64,000 bases of DNA, taken from NCBI GenBank assembly GCA_029207755.1, contig JARCOQ010000008.1:24231021-24295020 (forward strand), written 5' to 3'. Within the stretch, counting starts at the first letter, position 1. Each line of letters begins with the position of its first letter. The DNA comes from Chamaea fasciata (lineage: Eukaryota; Chordata; Aves; Passeriformes; Sylviidae). A model generated the notes under the pieces. It searched no databases. It had not been told where the DNA came from and saw only the letters and a program-made list of their open reading frames with translations. Positions 25,075 to 38,000 of the stretch are shown in pieces. The position numbers were made by a program, and so were the translations under genes.

Positions 25075-25128
25075 CTCTGCAGGAGGTCAGAGCAGATGAT
25101 CTAATAGGTCTTCCTGCCCTTGCAATAC
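25075..25128 (+). mobile_element. Ancient CR1/L3-like 3' tail
   Basis: CTGCAGGAGGTCAGAGCAGATGATCT followed by AATAGGTC and TTCCTGCCCTTG matches the architecture of the 3' end of old amniote CR1/L3 elements (GGAGGTCAGACTAGATGATC, then GGTCCCTTCTGGCC). The copy is diverged and truncated. It lies in the sense orientation and ends about 70 bp before the CpG-retaining block at 25201, which might derive partly from or abut this element. Confidence 0.6.
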
Positions 25129-25200
25129 ACGGACTATGTTGCTGTGCAATTAATGTCAGTGGAGTCAGTGAAGTGAATGTAGGCTTGTCCATTTAGATTA

Positions 25201-25440
25201 TTGCAAAATCGATATTTGGTGAAATAATTTCCTCGACCTCTCCTTTATTTCCACTAAAGGCAATATTTTAATGGGAGGGGAAGGGAGGTATTCGGAATCA
25301 CCGAACTGGTCCACATTCCCAAATACAGTGTCAGCGACCAGACACAGATAGGCATCGAGTGCCCTTTGATCTTACTTGATTTCATTTCCTGCGTGTTTTC
25401 CTTATTAGGCTGAATGATGAGCCAATTGTACAATAAAATG
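25201..25440. promoter_or_regulatory. Candidate conserved non-coding element
   Basis: Seven CpG dinucleotides (near 25210, 25234, 25293, 25302, 25335, 25356 and 25392) survive within about 185 bp of otherwise AT-rich DNA, whereas neighbouring DNA has roughly one or none per 150 bp. The block also contains CTTTGATCTT (TCF/LEF-like), GCCAATTGTACAATAAA (CCAAT-like and SOX-like) and TGATTAGCATAATAAAG slightly downstream at about 25538-25555 (homeodomain/POU-like). Retained CpGs in unmethylated or constrained enhancers are a known pattern. The frames are not usefully open, so coding is unlikely. This is inference from composition only. Confidence 0.3.
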
Positions 25441-26095
25441 TGTCCTAAGCATATCAGCACATTGGAATTTAAGAACCCTTCCACATGTAATGAGCTGAGG
25501 AATTACAGCACAAAGCACACCTTTCTCTCAAATTGACTGATTAGCATAATAAAGTTAGACTCAAAGCAGCTTGTTCTCAACCTGTATTTAGCCTGAAGTG
25601 TTTTTCTTGTATTTCAGACCTGACAAAGGGCTCATGTGCCTGGAAGCACGTGCCTGCTATTTTCCAGGCATATCAGTTGGTCTAATTAAAAACCTTACCT
25701 CTTCCTACAAACTTTGCCACAGGAATGAATCTACATGGCTAAGCAGGTTTCTTTTTTTTTCTTTTCATTTTTTTTTTGTGGCACAATTTTAAACCATTAG
25801 AAGCATCTTACATATGAATGACCTAATTTCTGATGACACTGACCATTTTACCTGTAGTTTAAAGTTGGTTTCAGTTTCACATATGGCAAAAATGCCTTGC
25901 AGGCAGATAATACAGGAGCTAGGTAAACTTATTTTATGACAAAAAGGATTAAAGGGTGACTTAAGCACTGCCGATAAACAGATGTGCAGCCAGAAAAATT
26001 AGATGTATTACTGAGTAGTTGAAGAAATTGCAGGACCCAGTCCCTGGCACAGAAACCAGAAATATGTGAATATTAAATTGCAGAGAGTTTTTTAG
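25441..26095. other. No gene recognised
   Basis: Non-coding, AT-rich, with a T-rich run at 25751-25779. No frame with coding character. Confidence 0.55.
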
Positions 26096-26186
26096 TTGTT
26101 GTTGGGTTTTTTTCTTGTTGCTGTAGGTTTGGTTTTGGGTTTCTGTTGGTGGTTGGGGTTTTTTTTGTTTGTTTTCCCCAATTTTT
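26096..26186. repeat. T/G-rich low-complexity tract
   Basis: Irregular runs of T with GG, GTT and GGTT units and no fixed period. The opposite strand gives an artefactual Lys/Asn/Pro-rich frame. Confidence 0.85.
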
Positions 26187-27957
26187 TTCTTTCCTTAGAA
26201 AGCTTAATAAAGTAATTAGTTTGATGCAAAAGATGTAGTAAATCCACATCACTTGTCATCTGCACAAAAAATTTAGTAACCACCAACCCAGTTTTGAAGT
26301 TGCTGGGCTTAATAGGAGCAGCAGTGGAGAAGCTGGACAGTCCATTTTCCGCTGTGAGATACAGTAATTGATCAGAACGGACCTTTAACTCTGGTTTAAA
26401 TAGGCTGGGACAGAGAAACTCTGAAAGGCAGTGAAAGGCTATTTACACATCAAGGAGACCTCTGCTCCAATAGATGGGTTCAAAGATGCTGCATGGTCTC
26501 CCAAGAAAAGCATCCAGCTGATTTCCTTAAGTCTTTGGAAAGCAGCAAGGTGCCAAGTTTACCTACTCATTGTGTGTGAGTCCAACATCAATCCTGAATA
26601 CAGACAAGTTTGGATTGGCCTCATTGTGGGTGGGCACATTGAAACCTTTGAGTTTTACTAAACGGTGGAGTGTTTGATTTTGTTTTCTTTTCCACTTGGC
26701 TGCCGTCCTTAGCAGGACTGTGTGATGTGAAGAATGGGTGTTCCCAATAGCCTGCATAATGCCCTGGTAATTTTTGCAGAAGCAAGGGCTATTTGTTCAT
26801 TTCAGTGAGACAAGGGTAGAGCTAAGTCTCGACATGGGATTCCTGGTCAGATGAATGAGGGTGTCAGAGCTGCTTTGCCAGCCCCAGGTTGAAGAGGCTG
26901 CTGAGCAAATCTCTGCCTTGGTAGAAAGAAAGTATTTAATGACAAGATCTGTGATTGTCTGACAGCACTCCAGAGAAGTCTGTGATCTGGGAAGGAGGAG
27001 GGAGGAGAAGGCTTTGGTTGTGCAAGGCTGAGACTGTTGTAGCTTCGGGTGGTCGCACTCTCTCTACTCTGACTCAAGAACCTGTTGCTCAGATCCTCAG
27101 CCTCATGAGTTTGTGGACCCATGCATACTTTCCCTTGCTAGTACATCATAGCTACTTAATTCTAATGGGTCGTTTTTCTTAGTTTTGTTATGTTAATTTC
27201 TTAAGAGTTGTCCACTGAACATACTGGATGGTTGAAAACTGATAGAGATCTGCAAAGCTCCATTTCTTTAAATTCTGGTTCTAACTGCTATGAAAGTAAC
27301 ATAAAAACCTCTCCTCCTGTAGAGTTCTGTGCTGTAACTCATCTGGCATGTGCTTGCTAGCTGACAACTCTTGCCAACGTTCACTCTTATGCAATAGAGC
27401 AGGAGACAGTTTCTAAGTTGGCACCTTCTCTAACAGCCAACAGTCACGTCTTATTATCTTAACACCTGATCAAGGCAAAGCTGAATATAAGTTACAAACC
27501 AGAAGTCTGAAGCTTAGCCATAAAGGTTCCTCTGGTGCACTAAAGATCCATGGCTCAACATATTTATTAGGCAGAATCAAAAATTATAAATAATTACTGC
27601 CAAAAACCTGATAATCACAAAGCTAATTTCTAGTGGAAACATTTGGTTCCTTAAAAAATAAAAATAGAAAGAGAGTAAAAGCATAATACGAGATTTTAAT
27701 TTTTTTTTTTTTAGGGCTGAAGCAAATTGTTAAAAGAAAAGATAAAACAAGCAGATTTGACAGGGTGCTTCTCTTAGGAGATGCAACTTATTGATGTCTA
27801 AACTTAAATTCACAAACCAGTGTTTCTAATAGACCATTTCTGTGGATCATCCTGAGGTTTATCCCTTAACAAGAGCAAACCATATAATTATTATTTACCT
27901 AGATGACTGTAATTGAGAACAGCACCTTGCATTCTGTTGTTTGTTTTTCCTTTCCAG
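26187..27957. other. No gene recognised
   Basis: Non-coding. A T-run is present at 27699-27712. The polypyrimidine tract at 27938-27955 belongs to the acceptor-like site described next. Confidence 0.5.
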
Positions 27958-28155
27958 ATGTGAGATGGAGACCAGATCTGACTGACAGATTAAATGACTT
28001 TGATCCTTATAATATTCAGCTAAAACAATCATACATAATTGAAAATATCTGTTCTAATCAAGAGTCTTTGAGAACAAATTAGTCTCCCCTTCTTCCTGCT
28101 TCTTGCTTGGTGAGTTCACTTTCAAGGTATGATAATAAATGTGTCCAGACTCAAT
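27958..28155 (+). other. Weak terminal-exon candidate
   Basis: A strong acceptor-like sequence (TTGTTTGTTTTTCCTTTCCAG) ends at 27957. After a 2-nt phase remainder, a frame is open for 40 codons (beginning VRWRPDLTDRLNDFDPYN) to a TAG at 28080-28082, and an AATAAA lies at about 28134. This is the layout of a last exon. However, 40 open codons are not rare by chance, there is no CpG enrichment, and no upstream donor or exon has been matched. I do not recognise the peptide. A non-coding RNA exon is equally possible. Confidence 0.15.
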
Positions 28156-31040
28156 CTTTCTTCTTAACCCTTTCCCAGAAAGGAATCAAAGAAGAGTTTT
28201 TCAACCAGGCAGAATTCCAGGACATGAAGCACAGTCTAGCCTCTTGGGATGCTTTTTCCCTTTATGCCTTGGTAGCTTTCATTGAGGCTTCACTGACATC
28301 TACTAGATGGGAAATGAACCCCTAAAAAGACTTCTCAAGCTTAACAGAAGCTAATTTACCCTGGAACATACTGATGCATAGAGGTATTTTCCTCTGACTA
28401 GATGTTTGTCTTTCTCCCTCCACCCCCCTATTAATTAGTACATTTTCATACTTCTTTTGGGAGATTTGGCTGCATATGGTAAAATTAAATATCACAAATC
28501 TTGGGTGTGGAAGACGCACTAAGACACATTAGTCTTCAAAGAATCTTGCTTAATTTCATTGAAATGCTTTATCAAAATTTGATAAGTTAAAATTACTTCA
28601 GCACTGCCCTAATAGAATACAACAATCAAGTAATTTACACAGAAATAGGATTGAAAAGCTGATCTTCACTGGGATCTTGATAAGTAACTGCATTTACAAT
28701 ATATATGCAGAATAATGTAATGAATTTCTTGTTGAGAACATTAAGACTGGTTCATCTGGTCCTTGATTATCTTTTTTTGTTTGTTTGTTTTCCCACAAAT
28801 GGCAAGCACTGACTTAACCTGCCTCCAGATATCAGGTTTCATGAAAGTGTTTCTTAAAACTGTTCTGGCTAGCATTAGGTACTTAATGTTAGTTGACATG
28901 AATATCTAAAAAAGGGTACTCATATATCTGTGTGAACCCAGATCTTAGTAGCTTGTTTTTATTGCCTAATTCTGAGCTTCTTGCTGCCAATGGCAGAAAA
29001 CACACCACAGTCTCTGAGAGCTACATGGAGCCTTGGGCTGTTTTTTCTCCAGGGAAGCAGAACAAATCAACCCATATGCACCCAACCTTACAAATTTTTA
29101 CAAGAGACAACTGGATCTTCAAAAAAGAGAATGGAAACAAAGATATTGGTCCTTTATAAGGATAATAATCCCTTGTGCATCAGCTACCTATTCACATTTG
29201 TGTACACATTAGGAAAAGGAGACTTTTCATAATGAACCTGAAGAGAGCTAAGACATGATCTTGTGGAGTCATACATGGAGTGCTCACTTTATCCCTGGCA
29301 GGGTGACAATTGATACTGTCACCTATATGATAGCCAAAAAGATGGAAGTGCAGACAGCCTGTCTCAACAGAGAGGTTCCTTCTTCAAAGACAGCTAGAGA
29401 GAAAGCAGGATCTGGGATGTGTGGGTCAAAGTCAATTGTTCAGAGATGACACAAGCTCTTTGTTTCTCTGGGAACAATTGGCCACAATGGAGGAATGGGT
29501 GGGAGCCCCTTGTTTCTTGAACGCAGGCCCAGAGTGGCAAACTGTCTTTAAGAAATTGAGCCCAAACTTTTTAACAATACTTCTGCTCTAACCTTCCGCA
29601 TACCTCAGCACTCAAAACATCCATTGACAATAAAATGTCCTGTCATGACAACATTCAATTTACCTCTGTTTTGGGTAGTTTTCACATGAAGCTCAGGACA
29701 GACTGGAAATTTCTCCTGGTGAATATTCTGACTAGAGTACTGGAAGATACGTTTATTAATGTGTAAAGCCAAACACAATTAGAAATGTTGCCAAATAGAT
29801 ATGCACAGTCTGCAGTGTCCTGTGAAGTTGCTTATACAGATAGCTCAAGAACTGATTTCACTGAATATAATTCCATTTTTCATAAATTAGGTCAGATGAG
29901 AAAACTGTGAGGAAAAAAGTATGTGAGCGGGGAGTAGACTTGTTGGAAAGAAATAAACACCAGCCCATGGAAAGGGGAGGGGGAATCTCCTGCTGGCCAC
30001 AAGCCCTGCATTTCTGTAGGAATCTTCCAGGCCCAAGGACAAGAAAGAGTCAGCCTAACTTGACAAACTGGGTGTTAGTGGATAGTAGTGACCTAAAGGT
30101 GAAAGGACTGTAATGCCTCTCTGGCTTGTGTGTATTCCCCATGCCACAGCTCCTGCTTTTGTAATTTGCTCTTGTCAGTTTTATTTATTGCCAATTGTTA
30201 TTTGAATGCATCAGCTGCTGTTAGTGACAGGAGAGCCGTGCAGTGAGAATGCTGGATGTGCACTGTGGAAATATGTTTTACCCATTAGTGTCAGAGAAAG
30301 ACAATGAAGGAAACATTTGTACTAATTTTGAGTGGGTGTTTATGCTCTTAAAAGCCACTCTGTTAAAATGACATGAAGGGGATGCAGGCAGGCACAACCC
30401 CCAGTTCTTCTTTCTTCATGATATTAAAGAAAATTTGTTCCATTTACAAGTCAGAGTATGAGTGCTCATAGGCTCTGCAGAGAACTATGTCTTCAGAGGC
30501 ACAGATTGAGCGAAGTCTGGTCTGACTCAAGTGTCATTGGCAGGGATCAGCACAGTCCAAATCTGTATTCAGATACATGGCAAACTCTGGAGCAGGATAG
30601 ATCTCTTTTGCTGGTCTCTTATCCCATGGGACATGCAGAGAAGATGAATTTTCCACATGATTTAAAAGAAAAACTCATTCTTTCCCAGCACTTGTCTTTT
30701 TAAATCAAATTTTTGACATAATCTTCAGTCTTAGTTGCTTGTGTGTCCCTCCCTAAATATTGATAGCCAATACCCTTTGTCTTCTCTCCTGGTCTTCTTG
30801 CTTCATTCCTTATTCCTTTGCCTTTTGATGAGAGAAAGAAATTATCCATCCCAGGGAATCAGCTGATTCTTTTAGACAATGGCTGGCTGGACATCTCCCT
30901 GCAGGGAAGCTGGGGCAGGTGTGGTGACAGTGCTGTGTGGGAGCTCAGAACAGGTAAACTTCTGACACAGGTGAGGACCAGACACCCTCAGTGCTGGGTA
31001 AATGCTTCTCCAATTCTAAAGGCAACAATTGTTATGGTGT
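28156..31040. other. No gene recognised
   Basis: Non-coding DNA with only short overlapping frames. No repeats of note beyond short T- and A-runs. Confidence 0.55.
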
Positions 31041-31075
31041 TAATGATTGTTCACTGCTGCTAATGATTGTTCACT
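31041..31075. repeat. 20-bp direct repeat
   Basis: TAATGATTGTTCACTGCTGC (31041-31060) is followed immediately by TAATGATTGTTCACT (31061-31075). The 15-bp match is exact, so the duplication is fairly recent or conserved. Confidence 0.95.
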
Positions 31076-34000
31076 ATATTCTACACCCAGATGTCATTTC
31101 TTACCTCTTTGTCAACTGCTTTCAAGGGAGTTTTGTCCAAGAGATGACTGCAACAATCTTGAAAAGGAGCACCTGATAATGTTATCACTGCAGCTGAACA
31201 GTCATTTTCCCTTGGCTGGAGAAAAGGTAAATAGCATTTCTAAAGCCATTAAGTACTGTGGTGGTGATTCCCTCCCAAAGGCTCTGCTGGATGTGAGGAG
31301 CTACAGACCAGACCAGCTGAGTGCTGACCACTGGCAGCCAGCTTGGAGCTCCTCACATGCAGTGTTGTTGAAACAATTGTCATTTATAAATCATTCTGGG
31401 GCAACTCCCACTTGACCATCTGAGGTATTTCACCCAACTGGTCAAGACCTCAGGAATGACTTGCAACCACAGACAGCACAGCAAATGGGTGGGATAAGAT
31501 GTGTTATTTTTCTCTTTAGCATTACTTTTTTTTTTTTCTTTACAGTATAGCCCCATTAAACTGTTGAGTGCTTTCTTGACCACAATTGACTTAGGATAAT
31601 CCTGGTCTAGCAGAAAAGGCATGATGAGATTTAGCAGCTGGAAGTAAATTTGACATGAATTTAGTCTAGAAATAAATTTCAGATTACTACTTTTTAAACA
31701 ATGGAAGGTGTTTAATCATTCCAACAAACTCTCTGGACTTGTGTTGGTACTTCAGAACTTGGAATATTTTATGAATATCTTCTTAAAATTTCTGCCTTAG
31801 TTTCAATAGAACTAAATAGCTGAATGCTAAAAGCTTGTTTTGAATTCTTTGGCTTTCATACATAGGAGATCAGATGAGAGCTCATAGGTGACCTTCTGAT
31901 TTTAAAATTCACAATTATTCAGTTCATCTAAGCCCTCTTTGGCTTTAGCTTATGCTTGCTTGCTTATGTTTTCACTCCCGGTATAAAATCTGTATCTATG
32001 CTGAGTATGAAGCTTATTGCTATTTATATGTGAACTCCTCAAGTACCTTCTACTTGAATATCTGTGGGTGAGTATAACTCTAAAGCTATTGCCAGTGTTG
32101 TCCTTTCTATATTCTGTTCAAATATCTGAACACTTTCTCAAACTGAGCAAGGCAGATAGAACAAGCCGGAGCAAGTCTCCCATGTTTTATCTCTTTCTCT
32201 TCTAGAAGGGTGGATTTTATTTGTAGTAAGAAAACGCTCAGACATGTTGCAGCCAGAAATGAAGGGTCAAAGTTTTTCCCCAAATCTGTTACAAGCAAAG
32301 GTGACTGCTTTTCCCTCTGTACTAAACAAGTTTTTTTTCTTAAAGTATCCTCATCTGTAATAAAGTTAGCTTTAGGGTTGAGCTTTGCATGGTTTACTTA
32401 GGTGCCCCTGAGTGGGTCTATAGATGGTTTGAAGCAGGAAGGAGCTTGACACCAAAAGAAAAAGGCTCTGTGGTGCCTTCCTGCTGTTCCATGCACAGCT
32501 AAACAAGTTCACACTTTGAGAATGAAATGGGAAACAGGACTGACGGGGACCTAAAAAGATATATAGAGTATCTCATTGGCTCATAGCCAGATTGCTATTC
32601 CCTAACCTGCTCCTGACAGATATCAGTGTAATTGTCATCTTCCTCCTCATTGACATCTACCCAGAGCTCCTGGCAATAAGGTAATCTTTTTCTTATTGTC
32701 CAGTCCACACCTGACCTCTCCAACTTCTTTTTTGTGTCACTGGGGCTGCCTGTTGTTCTGCCACCTCTCTTTCCCTGAGCACCATGACTGAGGAGCATAT
32801 TGCTCCTTTTTGGGAGCAATAACCTCCTTACATGCTTTTGCTTTCTTCTCATGGTACAGTGCACACCAGTGTGCTCTCATGAGGACAGTGATACTTCTAC
32901 ACATTGCTCTGTAAAACGTCTTGGTATCTTTTAGCCATTGTGACACCTCATTAAAAGAAATAAAATAATTAAAACAAATAATCCTCCCTGTATCCTCTGC
33001 TGTAGAGAGAAGGAGTTGTAGCTGAGTTTCTTTTGTGGGATTATTGAAATAAGGGAGCCTGAGAATCAATGTATATCCTTAAAGCCAAGACCATGCTAGT
33101 TGTTAACTCAGTATGAGGGCTTAAGGCATTAAATATGTCTCCTTAAGCACTTTGCAGTACTTCATTTCCTTACCACAGGGAATCACTTTTTAGTATCAAG
33201 TCTGAATAGCCTGTCTTCTCTGGAAAAACACTTGAGTGCATCTTTCTGATTTTAATAAAGTTTGGTTAGAGGAGAGACGTCAGCCTTCAGCTGCGGGACC
33301 GATGTCATATCACAGATTCATTGACACAGCTCTGCTCACCAATGGAAATGGGCAGGCTGGGATGTTTGAGAAGGGATTTTTTCAGTATATTAATTATTGC
33401 TTTAGATGTAGTTCCTGCTGTGACTATCCTTTAGGATAGTACTTTTGAATTCTCAAGAAGGAATGAGAAGGAATGGTTTGGTTATTGTATTTGTCTGCTT
33501 AATTAATGGTTTGAAAATTGATTTTTTTTATTTAGGCTCTTTTTTAAAGAACAGGGTTTATTTTTGTTTTGTTTGTTTTTTTGTGTGTGTGTGAAATTTG
33601 TGGTGCTAAATGTTTTGCCTGCAGATGTCCCCAACCAATTATGGTTCAATTCAGCACGTGGTTTCTCCAGATTGATGATTGAATCTCAACATTGGTTAAA
33701 AGGAGTCATGAGTGTTTGGGGTTCACAGAGAGTAAAGAGCACAATAAAAGGGAGCATTCGTGTCAGCAGGATGCAGGAATGGGATGTGGGGGCTACAGAA
33801 GCAGTGGTGGGTGCTCTGGTTGTCTGTGAGGTTCTCCCACAAAGACTTCAATTATACAAATTATAAAGACCCATAATCACTGCTCAAGAGAAAAAAATAG
33901 CCAAAAAAACTAGTATAAAACTAAAGGTGTAGAACTGTAAATCCTTTCATTTCATATCATATCATTCAGCTGTTTATTTGCGAGTAATCACCATGGCACA

Positions 34001-34552
34001 AAAGTCCAAATATCATAATAGGTCCCAGACAATTCGTAAAAGTGCTGATGAAAGTGATTTCACCCATAAACAGTCAGAGTGTTACAAACCACAGTGGTTT
34101 GTTTGTTTTTTCCTGACTGTCTTGTTTGTTTCTTCCTGACTTTCCTTTTTCCCAGGACTCGGTGTTCATGTCCATAAGGCATGAAGGTGTTCTTGGGAAA
34201 AGTTCACTTCTGTTTGCTTTGGCACTGCTATCTCTGGCAGTGGGGTACTGGTTACCTGAGAGAGACTTTCCGTGTTGCAGAAAGACAAGGAATGTTTCCA
34301 ATGAAAGCTACAAAACTGCACAGTGAGATGTAATGTCTCAAAACATGGAAAAATGAGACACACACAGTACTGCTGTTTGGTTTCTGATATATGTTTTATG
34401 TAAGAGAACTCCTCCAAATAGCAGAAGAATTTGTGCCATGCTGTAACCCATCTAGCCTAATATATTTAAAGCAATTCTTGCTATTTCTTCTGGAACAATA
34501 ATTTCTTGTGTAATACATTGTTGGTTTTTCTATAAAAGCAACTAAATTAAAT
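31076..34552. other. No gene recognised
   Basis: Non-coding. The plus frame at 31047-31415 and the minus frames at 32595-33069 have no recognisable domains. A small CpG group (near 33279, 33293 and 33300) lies in a TGACA/CCAAT-containing stretch. Confidence 0.5.
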
Positions 34553-34583
34553 TATTCCCCCCTCCCCCCCCTTTTTTTTTTTA
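34553..34583. repeat. C-run followed by T-run
   Basis: Polypyrimidine tract: TTCCCCCCTCCCCCCC and then ten or more T. Low complexity. Confidence 0.95.
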
Positions 34584-34896
34584 AATTTTAATTTACAGAT
34601 TAACTGTTCCAATGATTTTTAAAAACTGATTGATTTTGGACAATTGCTTCCTAGGAATTTGCCAGAGAATTTAATTCTTTGAATGGAGAGGATGAAGGGT
34701 AAATGTTTGGTTTCCTAGAAGTGCTTTTTTACTAAAGGGCAATGGCAGCTGCCTTTGCTTTAGAGCTGAGATGTATCATTTAAATGAAAAATTGACCTGC
34801 AGAAGATGTCCAGAACTTGCAGCACTGATTTTATCACGGATAGAAAAAGCAGCCTATGAGATTTGCAGCCTTTTCTATCAGAGGGAGTGGTGATAG

Positions 34897-35030
34897 GACA
34901 CATACACACAAAACCCCCAAATCCACACAAACCTAGAAACCCACCAGAAGGCAAACCAAAACCCCAAAACCCCAAAAATAAAAAACCCAAAACAAACCAA
35001 AACCCTCAAACCCCAAAATCTTAATATTTT
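34897..35030. repeat. A/C-rich low-complexity tract
   Basis: Irregular AAAACCCC, AAACC and CCAAAA units. The complementary strand reads GGGGTTTTGGGGTTTT in places and yields Gly/Phe/Leu-rich spurious frames in two registers. Confidence 0.9.
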
Positions 35031-38000
35031 TAGGAAACAGGAATATGTTAGGAACAGAGCATGGAATATGATATCCAAGTAGTCCCATATGGGAATATGT
35101 TGGAGGAAGAAAGAGCTGAGACTTGTTACCCCTTCTTGCTTTCTGTGTGTTGTTACCATGAGCTGACTGCTGCCCTGTGAGACCGGTGCTCCTCAGCCAT
35201 TGCTGGCCCCAAGCTCATAAACTCTGAGCAAGTGACAAGCTGTAGGTCACGTACAATGCAGCTCTCTCTGTCAGATGGGACAGCAATGACAGTGGTATCA
35301 AATGCACCTGATAATCCTGAGAAGGTTTTGAATGAGTCAGGGACTATTTTCCACTGCTCAGATGCTCCCTCTGTGTTGGGGCGAACTAAGGATGAAGGAG
35401 GATTTTGTGTGCTGCCTGGTAGAAAACATACAATGATCTGAGTAGGACTTTGGAAAACAGAGAGAAAATCAGGAGGGGGAACAAATCTACGAATACGCAT
35501 AGGAATATGGGGCTTATACAGAGAAACAAGGCTAGAATAAACAGCTTTACTTCTTCAGAAGACCTTGAGACATGCATGGTGGCAGGGAGTCTGTGAACCC
35601 TCAGAGAGATTCCCTGCCTCCACCTCTGCCTTAGAAAAAATGCAAATAGCTGGATGCAAATGCCAGGAAAGTAACACGAAATTCTAACAGTAAAAGGTTG
35701 GAGTGGCTCTGACTGATATTGGAGTTAGAAACTGAGTTGTCTCCATGTGTTTGGTTGGAGAGATGGGACTCTGTGACGTTGTAAGGGAGAGGAATGCTGT
35801 CATGGTTGAAGAATTGGCTGTAAACAAATAGGAATTGAACACTGCCCTTAATGTAGTGGCAGACCCTCTGTGAGACAAGCACAGGATCTGTTGGGCAAGG
35901 GGCTTTGAGATTATGCAAAGGACTACATGACTGATATTAAAACTAATAACACACAAAGCCTTCACTGTGCATGAAGCATATCTGTTGTATTTTTCAGTGC
36001 AGTCACTGCTGGAGTTTTTTGTTTTGCAGTTTTTGAGGCATATCCTTAGAAAATGTAAATATCTGGACCACAGTGTCAGAAAGAATGTTTTTTTAGCACA
36101 CAGTCTCCCTGCTGTATAGTCTGCAGCAGTCAGCAGGGAAGGAAGCCCGGCATCACGGCATGTTCTGTGCATTTTCTGGAGCTAAACAGGAAGCCATTTC
36201 AATGGAACTTACGTGGCTTTACACAACCAGTGTATCTGGGCCCTCTAATAAAACCTCTGTATTAAAAACAACAACAGGCCCTAGATTTTTGCCAGCAGGG
36301 AAGAGGAATTATAATTGAGTCAGGTGCATTCCTCCCAGCAGGCTCCTTTAGGACTTAATGGAGGTTGGTGAAAAAGGGCTTGATGGTGGAGATACAACAT
36401 ACAGGGACATGCAAAACATTCTCTGCCTGTGGCAATGAAAGGCTATCCTTGGCCTTGAGGCCCTCCACTTCCTTGCATGATTGATAGGAATCACCTGTGG
36501 TTTCACTGATGGCCTTTCAGAGCTGCAAGGGGCTCTGGGGAGCGGCCAGGCACTGCACTGCCTCGGAGCAGAGGGTTAGACACTCTCATGTCTGCCAGGC
36601 ATGTTCCCATCCCTGTTTGCAACAGGCTGTTTCCTGATGCAGGCTGGGCTGCTGTGACCAGGCCATGTCCATGAGCGTTGCTGGTGGGGCTGTGGGTGTG
36701 CAGCATGTTCTGACAGATGTTGGGTGGGAATGGCTGCAAAGGGAGGGAAACCACTAATGAGAGGAAGGACAGCAGGTGGGGAGCTGGACAACATCCTTTG
36801 CCATGGCAAGCCTGATAAGGTGGGTGTTTACTTCGGTGGGAAGGAACAGCTTTCCAAATAAAAGATTAACTGCTAAATGATCTCATGGTAACAGCCCTGA
36901 GCCATTGCTAATTTAGCCACCCTGTGTGAAACCAAGCAGGGAGGTAAAAAGGGTCATATTCCAGTCCCAAACAACCCTGACTGACATTAGTGTGTGATCC
37001 TTGCATCTCCACAGACCTCAGTGCACTCATCACTGTTTCACTGCTTTTTATCTTTGAGAGGCTTAGGCTGATCCTCCTTGCTGGAGACAGACAAAGGGTC
37101 AGCCAGCCTAAAAGCAGAGTGGAATTTTTTCCCCAGCTATGTTGGTTGGCTTCGAAAAAGACATTGCCTCTTTTTGCAAGTCTTGCTGCACTTGGTAGAC
37201 ACCCAGAGGAGAAAAGGCTGAAAGAGAAGAAGGATAAGTTGTTTTTCATTCCCTACTTGCTATACATGGGACATTCAAACATCTGCAGGGCATGAGAGTC
37301 AATCCTGTGTTCCAGGTATTGACCAGCTAACTTCTCTCAAAGAACTGGGGCATGTGTTTGTATTTCCCCATGACCTGACACAAAGCTGGCTGAATCCGAC
37401 AGCTATTTAATTACGTTAAATAGTCACTTTTAATTGTATTAATTATGTTAATATTCACTTACACACTTGCTAAATGCAACATGGCTGTCACCAACAGCAT
37501 CAATGGAAGGTCCATCTATGTCCAAAATCATGAGACTCTTGTCTCCAAGGACTGTGGAAATCCTGTCTGCAAACACTACTGGTCACCAGGTCCAAAGCAT
37601 TATGGATTTCTCCTTGGACTGTGTAGCAGCTTGGAAAACAAAAGCAGCTTCTGGACCAGCAGTTCTAAGAGACCTTACATGGAAAACATCCAAGGAACTC
37701 TCTTCATGTTTATTCCAACTTCCAACTGAGCAGACATCAATAAGGACTTTGGAAAAAAGGATCCCAACAATGTCAGCAGAAGCAACTCAGGGAACCGCTT
37801 TCAGCCTCATCTGCTTTTAGAAGTTATTTGTAAAGTTCTTTGCAGCTGCAAGAATGGTTGGTGATCTTTACCATCATTCCCTCTCTCTCCAGATACACTC
37901 TTTTTTGGCTTTTAATCATAGTTCTTGCAGTTTGTCAAAGGGTACTTCAAAATGTCTATCCACAGAGGATATAGAATGTAATTCCTCCCTGGGTTGTCTG

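Noticed and set aside
34760..35159. Gly/Phe-rich minus-strand frames
   Set aside because: Translation of an A/C-rich low-complexity tract in two registers; not a protein.
35684..36172. 162-codon minus-strand open frame
   Set aside because: Low CpG, Cys/Ser/Thr/Leu-rich chance-like translation, overlapped by another frame; no domain.
36240..36275. ATAAAACC...ATTAAAAAC cluster as an LTR polyadenylation region
   Set aside because: No TATA, no LTR termini and no repeat-like body could be defined around it.
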